From positions 310,001 to 374,000 of the forward strand of contig NZ_ML058597.1 in assembly GCF_003635165.1 (NCBI RefSeq): DNA of 64,000 bases, read 5' to 3'. Under the pieces are notes generated by a model. The model had not been told where the DNA came from. It saw nothing but the letters and a program-made list of their open reading frames with translations, and searched no databases. Positions 35,183 through 42,968 of the stretch are shown in pieces. This stretch comes from Burkholderia sp. Nafp2/4-1b (lineage in GTDB: Bacteria; Pseudomonadota; Gammaproteobacteria; Burkholderiales; Burkholderiaceae). Numbering within the stretch: position 1 is the first letter of the stretch; every line of letters begins with the position of its first letter. A program made the position numbers and the translations under genes.

Positions 35183-35934
35183 GATTCACTTTCCATGCCG
35201 TAAGACGGCAACTGCAGCGCCGCCGCGCGCAACGCATCGAGCGGCGACGCTGCGAGATACGCGCGCATCTTCGCGACGAACGCAGGCGTTGCCGTGGCCG
35301 GCACGCGCGCGAGCCAGCGGAGCGCGTCGTCGATGCGCCCGCGATCGGCAAGCAGCCGCGCATAGTTGAACTGGCCACGAAAATCGCCGGCCTCGGCGGC
35401 ACGGCGATAGTGGTCGAACGCGGCGTCGGTATCGGCGGCGACGACCCAGCCGTCCTCGTAGAAGCCGCCGATCAGGTTGATCGATTTCGCATGGCCGAGC
35501 GCGGCCGCACGGCGGAACCAGTCGAGCGCGGCGGTGCGATCCTCGTCGACGCCGCTGCCGAGCGCGAGCGCCGTCGCGTAGTTGTACATGCCCCAGTCGA
35601 GCCCGGCCTGCGCGGCGAGCCGATACCAGTACACGGCCACCGGCGCGCACGCGGCCGTTCCCCAGCCGAACTCGTAGCAGCGGCCGAGCATGTTCATCGC
35701 CATCGGGTGGCCGGCGCGCGCCGCGTGCCCGAACCAGCCGAACGCGGCGGCCGGATCGCGCGCGACGCCGTGTCCGTCGAGCAGGTACTGTCCGTAGACG
35801 GCCTGCGCATCGACGATGCCATTTTCGGCGGCCGCCGCGACCCACGCGGCGGCGCGCTCGGGCGGCCCCGCCAGGATGTCGGCGAACGCGCGCGGCGACA
35901 CCGATGCGAGCGCCTTCAGCGAGACGGCCTCCAT
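35179..35934 (-). CDS. Sel1-repeat (TPR-like) protein of the iron module
   Basis: A 251-aa protein of about five Sel1-like repeats (for example [62 protein letters not shown]) between residues 40 and 205. Sel1 repeats form a helical scaffold for protein contacts. No signal peptide, so probably cytoplasmic. It lies 3 bp after the TonB receptor gene and overlaps piuC by 4 bp. Such a gene between piuA and piuC is often seen, but its role is not known to me. Confidence 0.9.
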   Translation of the reverse strand: MEAVSLKALASVSPRAFADILAGPPERAAAWVAAAAENGIVDAQAVYGQYLLDGHGVARDPAAAFGWFGHAARAGHPMAMNMLGRCYEFGWGTAACAPVAVYWYRLAAQAGLDWGMYNYATALALGSGVDEDRTAALDWFRRAAALGHAKSINLIGGFYEDGWVVAADTDAAFDHYRRAAEAGDFRGQFNYARLLADRGRIDDALRWLARVPATATPAFVAKMRAYLAASPLDALRAAALQLPSYGMESES

Positions 35935-35937
35935 CGA

Positions 35938-38181
35938 TCAGTAGCGCGCATTCAGCGTGACGAACGCCGACCGGCCCGGCGCGATCGACGCGTAGTGCGC
36001 CGGATACGCCTGATCGAAATACGTGCGGTTGAACAGGTTGTTCACGTTCAGCTGCAGGTCGAGCTTTTTGTTGATCCGGTATTGCGCCATCGCGTCGAAG
36101 CGCCAGTACGACGGCACCGCACGCAGGTTCGCCGGATCGCCGAACACTTCCGACATGTAGAACGCACCGCCGCCGACGGTGAACTTCGGCGTCACGTCGT
36201 AGTTCGACCACATCGTCAGGCTGTGCTTCGGCGTGTTCGGAAAGCGGTGGCCGTCGTTCGCGGCGTCCCTGCCGTTGTCGCGCAGTTCGCTCTTCATGTA
36301 CGTGTAGCCGCCGAACACCTGCCACTGCTTCGTGATCTGCCCGGCGACACCGAGCTCGAGACCCTGTACGCGCTTGTTGCCGACCATCGCGTACTGGTTG
36401 TTCGGCAGCGTCACGCGCGCGTTCGTCGTGTCGATCTGGAACAGCGCGGCGGTCAGCGACAGCTTGTCGTTCAGCACGTTCCATTTCGTGCCGAGCTCGA
36501 TGCTGCGGTTTTTCTCGGGCGCCATCTGGTCGGCGTTCGGGCCAACGCCGCCGCGGCCCGGCGTGAGCGACTGCGTTTCGCTGCCTTCGCCGAGCAGCAT
36601 GCCGGCCGGCGTCGACGACGTCGCGTAAGACGCGTAGATGCTGCCGTTCTGCGCGGGCTTGAACACGAGGCCGGCCTGCCAGTTGAACAGCGTGTCGTCG
36701 CGCGTATAGGTCTTGCCGCCGTTCGCCTTGGTGTCGGTGAAGCGGGTCGAGTAGTCGTCGACGCGCACGCCGGCGTTCACCTGCCAGCGCGGCGTGAGCT
36801 CGATCGTGTCGAAGCCGTAGATCGACTTCGTCGTGGTGCGCGCATGCGCATAGTCGTTGTTGCGCGTGACGGAGCCGGCCCACGGATCGTTCGGGTTCGG
36901 CGACCACAGGCTCGTGCAGTTGTAGCCCGACGGCGCGCCGATGCCTTTCTGGCAGATCGTGCCCTTGTCGGTCGCGATCGTGTACGAATCGCGCTTGCCC
37001 CATTCGCGCGACAGCTCGATGCCGGTCGTGAAGCTGTGCCTGAACGGGCCGGTGCGGAATTCGCCGAACAGTTCGGTCAGGTTCGCGATGCTGTTGATCG
37101 AGCTGTTGCGGTTGTTGTTGCGGCGCCAGACACGGCCGTTGACCACGTTGCCCTGGCTGTCGTCCGGCTGCGTCCAGATGTAGTCCTGCGTCGATTCCGT
37201 GTAGCGCGTGGTGTTGCGCACCGTCAGGTTCGGCGTGATGTCGTGCTCGATCTTGATCGTGCTGATGTCCGACGTGGTCTTGCGGAAGTCGCGGTCGATC
37301 AGGCCGTAGAAGTTGTGACGGTCGACGGGCGCCGGATAGATCGTGTCGACGTTCGCGGGCTTGTTCGACGCCGTGTAGAAGTACGGAATGCCGCCGTCGG
37401 GCATGTCGTCCGTCTGCAGGTGGTAGTAGCTCGCGGTCACGCGCGTCGGCGTGCCGAGGCCGAACGCGATCGACGGCGCGACGCCCCAGCGCTCGTTGTT
37501 GACGGCGTCGCGGCCGGCGACGTCGTTGTTGTGGGTCATCAGGTTCAGGCGGAACGCGGCGTGATCGGCGAACTGCCAGTTGCCGTCGGCCGTGAAGCGG
37601 CGATAGCGGTCGGTGCCGAGGCCCGCGCTCGCGGCGGCCGTCGTGCCGAGGTGCGGCGCCTTCGTGATCAGGTTGATGCTGCCGCCTGCGCCGCCGCGGC
37701 CGCCGTACGCGCCGTCGGAGCCCTTGGTGACCTCGACGCGCTCGGTGTTGAAGATCTCGCGCGTGGTCGCGCCCGTGTCGCGCATCCCGTCGACGAACAT
37801 GCTGCCCTGGGTGTCGTAGCCGCGGATGAACGGACGGTCGCCGAGCGGGTTGCCGCCTTCGCCGGCGCCGAACGTGATGCCGGGCACGGTGCGCAGCGCT
37901 TCGGTGAGTGTTGCCGCGCCGCTGTTCTGGATCAGTTCCTGCGGGATCACGGTGACCGACTTCGGGGTGTCGACGAGCGGCGCGGTGAATTTCGCGGACG
38001 CGGAGAAGTCGGCCTTGTAGCTGTGCTCGGTCTTGCCCTGGATCTCGATCGGCGCGAGATGGCCTTCGGTGCTGACGGGCGCGGGCGGCGGCGTGCCATC
38101 GGCGAACGCGGGACTCGCCGCGAGCACGCTGCACAGGGTGGTGAACTTGCCGAGCTTCAACTCTTCAGGACGGGACTTCAT
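35938..38181 (-). CDS. piuA: TonB-dependent catecholate siderophore receptor (PiuA/Fiu type)
   Basis: A 747-aa outer-membrane ferric-siderophore transporter. A short signal peptide ends near Ala27 (AASPAFADG). The plug domain has VDTPKSVTVIPQELIQNSGA (TonB-box/plug start), VPGITFGAGEGGNPLGDRPF and ERVEVTKGSDGAYGGRGGAGG. The beta-barrel ends in the terminal aromatic signature FVTLNARY. It is first in the piuA-sel1-piuC operon. Upstream lies a Fur-box-like sequence, so iron repression is likely. PiuA/Fiu receptors take catecholates and also admit siderophore-antibiotic conjugates. Confidence 0.95.
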   Translation of the reverse strand: MKSRPEELKLGKFTTLCSVLAASPAFADGTPPPAPVSTEGHLAPIEIQGKTEHSYKADFSASAKFTAPLVDTPKSVTVIPQELIQNSGAATLTEALRTVPGITFGAGEGGNPLGDRPFIRGYDTQGSMFVDGMRDTGATTREIFNTERVEVTKGSDGAYGGRGGAGGSINLITKAPHLGTTAAASAGLGTDRYRRFTADGNWQFADHAAFRLNLMTHNNDVAGRDAVNNERWGVAPSIAFGLGTPTRVTASYYHLQTDDMPDGGIPYFYTASNKPANVDTIYPAPVDRHNFYGLIDRDFRKTTSDISTIKIEHDITPNLTVRNTTRYTESTQDYIWTQPDDSQGNVVNGRVWRRNNNRNSSINSIANLTELFGEFRTGPFRHSFTTGIELSREWGKRDSYTIATDKGTICQKGIGAPSGYNCTSLWSPNPNDPWAGSVTRNNDYAHARTTTKSIYGFDTIELTPRWQVNAGVRVDDYSTRFTDTKANGGKTYTRDDTLFNWQAGLVFKPAQNGSIYASYATSSTPAGMLLGEGSETQSLTPGRGGVGPNADQMAPEKNRSIELGTKWNVLNDKLSLTAALFQIDTTNARVTLPNNQYAMVGNKRVQGLELGVAGQITKQWQVFGGYTYMKSELRDNGRDAANDGHRFPNTPKHSLTMWSNYDVTPKFTVGGGAFYMSEVFGDPANLRAVPSYWRFDAMAQYRINKKLDLQLNVNNLFNRTYFDQAYPAHYASIAPGRSAFVTLNARY

Positions 38182-38504
38182 GGTGCGCTTCGACCTCGCT
38201 GTGTGGCCCCCGCGGATGACGTGCTACGGAAACGTGTACGCCGCCGGGGATTATTACGATTTGTTTTCAGCCCGCATTCTATGTAATTTTCTGTTGAATG
38301 AGAAGCGTTCTTGTTTGCGTTTGTAAGATGAAGGTTGACGAATGTTACGGAGGGGGCGAAAGCTTGTGGGGCGGGGAAGGATGACCGATTGGCCGAGTGT
38401 TGCGGGCGTGGCGGGCGGCTTACAGTGGTTGTATCTTCCCTCGTCCAAGATGACAGCAGAGTGATAATATGACTGCATTGAAAGCAAATTTGGTGAGGCG
38501 CATC
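38182..38504. other. Divergent intergenic region, iron receptor and fitAB
   Basis: A 323-bp gap with below-average GC. It carries the Fur-box-like site (38,297-38,315). Nearer fitA is a GATAAT-like -10 candidate (about 38,462) with no clear -35. No gene seen. Confidence 0.5.
38297..38315. promoter_or_regulatory. Fur-box-like site upstream of piuA
   Basis: AATGAGAAGCGTTCTTGTT agrees at 15 of 19 positions with the Fur-type sequence AATGAGAATCATTCTCATT and is itself an imperfect palindrome. It lies 116 bp upstream of the piuA start. Confidence 0.55.
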
Positions 38505-38744
38505 ATGCCCGTGATCACTGTTCGAAATCTGCCCGACGAGGTGCATCGCGCACTTCGAATCCGTGCTGCACAACATGGCCGCAGTACCGAGGCCGAGGTC
38601 CGCGACATCCTGGAGCAGGCTGTTCGGCCCGGAGGGCGGCCGAAACTGGGAACGTTGCTCGCTGATATCGGGCGAGAGGCCGGCGGCATCGATTTCGAGA
38701 TTCAGCGCGACAACACGCCAACCGATCCGATGAGCTTCGAATGA
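38505..38744 (+). CDS. fitA: FitA-type ribbon-helix-helix antitoxin
   Basis: A 79-aa antitoxin. The N-terminal ribbon-helix-helix is PVITVRNLPDEVHRALRIRA then HGRSTEAEVRDILEQAV, the FitA pattern. The C-terminus (LLADIGREAGGIDFEI) is the toxin-wrapping part. GAGG precedes the ATG at 38,505; an upstream in-frame ATG at 38,469 is less likely. Its stop overlaps fitB as ATGA. Normally FitA with FitB represses its own promoter. Confidence 0.92.
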   Translation: MPVITVRNLPDEVHRALRIRAAQHGRSTEAEVRDILEQAVRPGGRPKLGTLLADIGREAGGIDFEIQRDNTPTDPMSFE

Positions 38745-39160
38745 TCCTGGTCGATACCAACGTCATTTCCGAGCCGCTGCGGCGCGAGCCGAGCGCAGCG
38801 GTGATCGAATGGCTCGACGCGCAGAACGTCGACACGTTGTTTCTAGCCGCGATCAGTCTGGCGGAGATGCGATTCGGCGTGGCCGCGTTGGCGGTGGGGC
38901 GCAGGCGGGACTCGCTGCACCAAAGCCTCGAGCAGCGCGTCGTGCCGTTGTTTCGCGGCCGGATCCTGCCGTTCGACGATGCGGCCAGCCAGGCGTATGC
39001 GAGCCTTCGCGCGAAGGCGCGTGCGACGGGCAACGCGATGGCGCCCGCCGATGGCTTCATCGCGGCAATCGCCGCAGCGAACGGCCTGATCGTGGCCACG
39101 CGCGACGTCGCGCCGTTCGAAGCAGCAGGCCTGCGCGTGATCGACCCGTGGGCCAACTGA
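38741..39160 (+). CDS. fitB: FitB/VapC-type PIN-domain toxin
   Basis: A 139-aa PIN ribonuclease with Asp5 (MILVDTNVISEPL), Glu near 42 (ISLAEMRFGVAAL), Asp near 104 (APADGFIAAIAA) and Asp near 122 (VATRDVAPF), the full four-acid site of FitB-like toxins. It overlaps fitA. It is the second PIN toxin in 5 kb; the two toxins flank the piu iron module. Confidence 0.92.
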   Translation: MILVDTNVISEPLRREPSAAVIEWLDAQNVDTLFLAAISLAEMRFGVAALAVGRRRDSLHQSLEQRVVPLFRGRILPFDDAASQAYASLRAKARATGNAMAPADGFIAAIAAANGLIVATRDVAPFEAAGLRVIDPWAN

Positions 39161-39200
39161 CGCGGGGTTGGCTGCGCCTGCATTGCCTGCATCGAGCATG

Positions 39201-39228
39201 AAAAACGCGCCGTGCAAGGCGGCGCGTT
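39201..39228 (-). terminator. Terminator of the HTH-ATCase gene
   Basis: Positions 39,204-39,211 pair perfectly with 39,221-39,228 (8 bp, 9-base loop). On the minus strand the stem runs straight into TTTTT (complement of 39,201-39,205). It lies about 75 bp beyond the pyrB-like stop. Confidence 0.65.
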
Positions 39229-39301
39229 GGGTGCGTTACGTCAGCGCGCGACCGGTGAACCGAAGCAATCCCAAGTCCGGCCGCGCAACACCGGGCTCAG
39301 A

Positions 39302-40594
39302 TCAATCGATCCCGTGAAACACCGCATCCTCGGGCCCGAGGTATGCCGGCGGGCGCCACGTCGCGTCGCGCATCGAATGCTGGACGAGATTCTCGACGCC
39401 GAGCAGCACCGCGAAGATCGCCATCCGCACCGGAATGCCGTTGTCCGTCTGGCGGAAGATCGCAAGCCGCGGGTCGCGGTTCAGGTCGACCGACAGGTCG
39501 TTCGCGCCGGGCCGGCTGTCGCGCGGCAGCGGGTGCATGATCAGCGTGTCCGGCTTGCACGCGGAATCCACGAGCGCCTGGTTGATCTGGAAATCCGGCG
39601 TGTAGCCTTCGAACGACTCGTCGGTGAAGCGCTCCTTCTGGATGCGCGTCGCGTAGACGACGTCCGCGCCGCGCAGGCCGGCCGCGAGGTCGTTCGTCTG
39701 CTCGATCACGTGGCCGTTGGTCGCGATCTGGTCGATGATGTACGCCGGCATTTCGAGCGTCGGCGGCGACACGAGCGTGAACTTCAGCCCGCGGTACAGC
39801 GCAAGCAGCTTGACGAGCGAGTGCACGGTGCGGCCGTACTTCAGGTCGCCGACGAGCGCGATGTGCGCGCCGTCGACGATCTTGCCAAGCCGCGAGAACT
39901 CGCGCTGGATCGTATAGAGGTCGAGCAGGGCCTGGCTCGGGTGTTCGCCCGGGCCGTCGCCGCCGTTGATCACCGGCAGGTTGGTCGCGCGCGCGAATTC
40001 GGCAACCGAGCCTTTCTCCGGGTGGCGGATCACGAGTGCATCGACGTAGCCGGCCATCACGCGGCTCGTGTCGTAGATCGATTCGCCCTTGGCCATCGAC
40101 GAGAACGTGAAGCCGGTCGTGTCGCACACCGAGCCGCCGAGCCGGCAGAAGGCCGCGCCGAACGATACGCGCGTACGCGTGCTGGCCTCGAAGAACAGGT
40201 TGCCGAGCACCGCGCCTTCGAGCACGCGCGAGATCTTGTGGCGGCGCGCGATCGGCTGCATCACGTCGGCGACGCGGAACAGCGCCTCGACCGAGTCCCG
40301 AGAGAACTGGTCCACCGAGATCAGCTGCGGCTTGCCTTCGAACAGGAATTGCTTCGCGAGGCCTTGTTTGTCTACGCTTTGCGTATAGTCTCCGCCATCC
40401 GGCGAGCGTTCGACGATTTCCGACACGAAGCGCTCGACGATCTCGGGCATCCCGCGCGATTCCTGCGAGTCGTCCGGCAACAACCAGGTATCCAGTGCAC
40501 GACGGCTGACGCCGATGCGGCTCGCGAACGCTTCGCGGGTCATGTTGAGGCGGCGCATCGCGTCGCGCAGGAAGGCTTGCTGGGGAACGGTCAT
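39302..40594 (-). CDS. pyrB: Aspartate carbamoyltransferase with N-terminal helix-turn-helix
   Basis: A 430-aa protein, about 100-120 residues longer than a normal ATCase catalytic chain. Residues 8-62 look like an XRE/Cro-type DNA-binding domain (MTREAFASRIGVSRRALDTW, then RGMPEIVERFVSEI). From about residue 78 on it is a complete ATCase: FFEASTRTRVSF (134-145) for carbamoyl phosphate, GGDGPGEHPSQ, LVGDLKYGRTVHSL and the HPLPR aspartate loop. ATCase makes carbamoyl-aspartate in pyrimidine synthesis. The start at 40,594 follows AGGGTG. No pyrI or pyrC is adjacent. The gene's promoter is overlaid by a perfect palindrome, with a near copy inside the gene, suggesting the protein represses itself. 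Confidence 0.9.
   Translation of the reverse strand: MTVPQQAFLRDAMRRLNMTREAFASRIGVSRRALDTWLLPDDSQESRGMPEIVERFVSEIVERSPDGGDYTQSVDKQGLAKQFLFEGKPQLISVDQFSRDSVEALFRVADVMQPIARRHKISRVLEGAVLGNLFFEASTRTRVSFGAAFCRLGGSVCDTTGFTFSSMAKGESIYDTSRVMAGYVDALVIRHPEKGSVAEFARATNLPVINGGDGPGEHPSQALLDLYTIQREFSRLGKIVDGAHIALVGDLKYGRTVHSLVKLLALYRGLKFTLVSPPTLEMPAYIIDQIATNGHVIEQTNDLAAGLRGADVVYATRIQKERFTDESFEGYTPDFQINQALVDSACKPDTLIMHPLPRDSRPGANDLSVDLNRDPRLAIFRQTDNGIPVRMAIFAVLLGVENLVQHSMRDATWRPPAYLGPEDAVFHGID
40372..40388. promoter_or_regulatory. Intragenic copy of the pyrB palindrome
   Basis: Read on the minus strand it is TATACGC-AAA-GCGTAGA, differing from the promoter palindrome core only in the 3-base spacer and one arm base. 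It encodes residues 70-75, the junction between the helix-turn-helix and the ATCase domain, about 240 bp from the promoter copy. Confidence 0.5.
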
Positions 40595-40613
40595 CGGTGG
40601 CACCCTGATGAAA

Positions 40614-40634
40614 AATATACGCGATGCGTATATT
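40614..40634. promoter_or_regulatory. Perfect palindromic operator at the pyrB promoter
   Basis: AATATACGC (40,614-40,622) and GCGTATATT (40,626-40,634) form a perfect 9-bp inverted repeat with a 3-base spacer. It covers most of the -10 element and the expected transcription start of the HTH-ATCase gene, the classic repressor position. Confidence 0.75.
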
Positions 40635-40657
40635 AGTTCGCAGGTGGGCGAAGTCAA
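40630..40657 (-). promoter_or_regulatory. Sigma-70 promoter of pyrB
   Basis: On the minus strand TTGACT (40,657-40,652), 16-bp spacer, TAATAT (40,635-40,630). Transcription should begin near 40,622, about 28 bases before the start codon. Confidence 0.7.
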
Positions 40658-40734
40658 GGAAAATCTGCGCGAGCGATTGCGCGGCCGCCCGCAACGTCGC
40701 CTCGGTCTCTACTGGCGCGCGGCAGCCGTCTCCG

Positions 40735-40740
40735 TATAAT
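40735..40740 (+). promoter_or_regulatory. -10 element before the entericidin gene
   Basis: A perfect TATAAT 90 bp before the entericidin ATG; no good -35 hexamer is visible 16-18 bp upstream, so recognition may depend on another factor. Confidence 0.4.
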
Positions 40741-40830
40741 CAGGTCAGGCCCCGTGTCCTGCGCGCCGCAGGGCGCCACGCCGCACACGATTCGCCCGGT
40801 CGGGCTTGTTGATTCGAAAGGAGAACGAGA

Positions 40831-40965
40831 ATGACGCGTACGATTGCTGCAGTGCTGCTGGTGGTGACCGCCGCGCTCGCCGGTTGCAATACCGTTGCAG
40901 GCGTGGGGCAGGACATTTCGAAGGGCGGCCAGGCGATCAGCGACTCGGCTGAAAAGGCCAAGTAA
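40831..40965 (+). CDS. Entericidin A/B-type small lipoprotein
   Basis: A 44-aa lipoprotein precursor: hydrophobic signal (IAAVLLVVTAALAGC) with the lipobox LAGC and lipidated Cys19, then NTVAGVGQDISKGGQAIS, the entericidin signature. The mature peptide would be only 26 residues, anchored in a membrane. An AAAGGAG site is 8 bases from the ATG, and a strong terminator follows 25 bp after the stop, giving a single-gene unit. In Escherichia coli entericidins act as a stress-linked antidote/toxin pair; only one is here. Confidence 0.9.
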   Translation: MTRTIAAVLLVVTAALAGCNTVAGVGQDISKGGQAISDSAEKAK

Positions 40966-40987
40966 GCCGCCGGGTTCCGGTATGCAG

Positions 40988-41035
40988 AAGGCGCCGGCCC
41001 GTCCCGCGATTGCGGGGCGGGCCGGCGCCTTTTTT
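40988..41035 (+). terminator. Rho-independent terminator after the entericidin gene
   Basis: An 18-bp GC-rich stem (40,990-41,007 with 41,012-41,029, one G-T pair) and GATT loop, followed by six T residues. Confidence 0.9.
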
Positions 41036-41055
41036 ATCGTTCGCGGCGCGCGGCG

Positions 41056-41604
41056 TCAGGCGGTTTCCACGAACGCGTAGCGGCCGTCGACCTTGCGCGG
41101 CGTGAACCAGCCGAAATCCGGGAACAGCCGGTTGCGGACGAACCAGACGTAGCCGACGAGCACGACGGTCACCACGAGGCTCGGCACCGCGGACGACGGA
41201 TCGTGCCCGAGAGAGGCAATGATCTTCGGCAGTTGCAGCAGCGACAGAATGATGAACGCGTGATACGCGCCGACGCGATGGGTCGCGAAGCCCCAGATGA
41301 ACAGCAGCGACAGCGGCACCGTCACGGCGAGGAACAGCAACGACGCGCCCTTGCTGAGGGTCTCCACCAACAGCAGGTACGCCAGCCCGATGCTGATCAA
41401 TAGTTGCGCGATGCCGAGCCCGACCAGGATGAGGGTGTGCACCTTGTTCTTCCGGCACAGCTCGGGGTCCGCGCGCGACGCGATCAGGCGTGCGAGCACG
41501 TGCTCCTTGAGCCCCTGTCCGGCCAGTTCGGCCAGCACGTCGGCTTTCCTCGCGCCCGCGGACAGGAGTGCCGCGATTCTTGTTTTGGCTTCCTTCTTGT
41601 TCAT
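41056..41604 (-). CDS. Hypothetical four-helix membrane protein
   Basis: A 182-aa protein of unknown function. Residues 1-45 are a soluble helical region (NKKEAKTRIAALLSAGARKA, ELAGQGLKEHVLARLIAS). Four hydrophobic segments follow at about 55-77, 83-103, 110-128 and 136-156. The C-terminus is FGWFTPRKVDGRYAFVETA. No ribosome-binding site is seen before the ATG at 41,604; the longer in-frame start is less likely. No domain recognised. Confidence 0.75.
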   Translation of the reverse strand: MNKKEAKTRIAALLSAGARKADVLAELAGQGLKEHVLARLIASRADPELCRKNKVHTLILVGLGIAQLLISIGLAYLLLVETLSKGASLLFLAVTVPLSLLFIWGFATHRVGAYHAFIILSLLQLPKIIASLGHDPSSAVPSLVVTVVLVGYVWFVRNRLFPDFGWFTPRKVDGRYAFVETA

Positions 41605-41799
41605 GTCGATGCGAATTATTGTTCGATGGTTGTCAAATGGCCCGGCCACGCGAATATTGCATCTTGCGCGACGGTGCGCAACGGTTTTGCCGCGCGCGGA
41701 CACATTCCTACAGTCATTGTCGAGGTAGGGCTGCGGCGGGCTATCGAAAGACGGGTGGCGCCGTCGTGGACGCTCCGCGTGCCGCGCGCCGGACGCAGA

Positions 41800-42765
41800 T
41801 CAATCGGTGCTGGTCGGTGCGCACGCTACCGATTTGGCAGTCAGCCTCGACCGCACGTCCGTTTCAGGTTCGCGTGCCGGCGATTCACGTCGCCGCGTCG
41901 CGCCCACCAGCATCCCGGCGACGACGAGTGCGATGCCGAGCAGTTGCGTGCCAACCAGCGTCTCGCCGAACAGCGTGACCGCGAACAGCACCGCCGACAC
42001 CGGCGCGACCGCGGTGAACAGCGCGGCCTCGGTGCCGCTCGTGCGTGCCGAGCCCGCATACCAGCACAGGTAGCCGAGTACCGTCGGCACCAGCGCGTAA
42101 TACGCGATCGCGGACACCGCGCCGACGGTCCAGCCCGCGGCCAGTTCGTGCCATTCGAACACGGCCGGCACCAGCGCGAGCGCGAAGCCGAGACCAGACA
42201 TCGCCGTCGACAGCGCGAGCGGCGGCAACGGCGCCGACAACCGGCGGTTCAGCAGGATGAACACGGCTTCGCATGCGACGGCAGCCAGCACCAGTGCGTC
42301 GCCGGCGAGCGTGCGGAGCGATGGCAGCGCCTGGCCGGGCGCGAACGTGATGAACAGCACGCCGGCGGTGGCAAGTGCGGCCGCGCCCCAGTCGCGCGGC
42401 GTCTGCCGCTCGCGCAGCACGACGGCCGCGATCAGCGTCGACATCGCGGGCAACGTGCCGAGCATCACGCCCGCATCGACCGGCGACGACAGCTTCGTGC
42501 CGCTGATCAGCAGCACCGTATAGCCGACGCCGCCTGCCGCCGCCTGCACCACCAGCAACACGGCGTCGCGTGCGCAGACGCGGGGCCACCGCATCCGTTG
42601 CGCCCGCATCAACGCGAACAGCAATGGTGTCGCGATCAGGAAGCGCAGCGCCGTGGCCGCGAACGGCGGCAGGCCACCGGCCGCGAGGCGGCTCGCGATG
42701 ACGGTGCTGCCGACGCCCGCCATCGCGGCGGCGAGATAGAGATAGCCGATCAGTCGTGTCTTCAT
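41800..42765 (-). CDS. EamA-family (DMT) transporter
   Basis: A 321-aa inner-membrane exporter of the drug/metabolite transporter superfamily. Ten hydrophobic segments form two EamA repeats (first half starting GYLYLAAAMAGVGSTVIAS, second half with LSTAMSGLGFALALVPAVFEW). Motifs include the PFAATALRFLIATPL helix and GTEAALFTAVAPVSAVLFA. Substrate unknown; relatives export amino acids or metabolites. The start is uncertain among three Met within five codons. It points away from the AraC gene at 42,969. Confidence 0.88.
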   Translation of the reverse strand: MKTRLIGYLYLAAAMAGVGSTVIASRLAAGGLPPFAATALRFLIATPLLFALMRAQRMRWPRVCARDAVLLVVQAAAGGVGYTVLLISGTKLSSPVDAGVMLGTLPAMSTLIAAVVLRERQTPRDWGAAALATAGVLFITFAPGQALPSLRTLAGDALVLAAVACEAVFILLNRRLSAPLPPLALSTAMSGLGFALALVPAVFEWHELAAGWTVGAVSAIAYYALVPTVLGYLCWYAGSARTSGTEAALFTAVAPVSAVLFAVTLFGETLVGTQLLGIALVVAGMLVGATRRRESPAREPETDVRSRLTAKSVACAPTSTD

Positions 42766-42968
42766 GCGCCGCATCATCGCGTGCAGCGCTATGGGCGTCT
42801 TGAACGAAATTGCAGCGGCGTTACCGAACGCAGCGGAAGGCCACCAGTGTGCTGCAGCCTGTGTCTCCCGATGATCGGGCGTGCCGGCATCATCGGTCGT
42901 CGCCGCCGATTCGCAGCGATCGGCACCGTCGCGCGACCGTCGCTGTGTCTCGTCGACTGTAGTACCGG

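Noticed and set aside
35186-38134. Very long minus-strand ORF (982 codons) across the receptor and Sel1 genes
   Set aside because: It is the Arg/His-rich shadow frame of two well-supported genes; high GC leaves such frames open.
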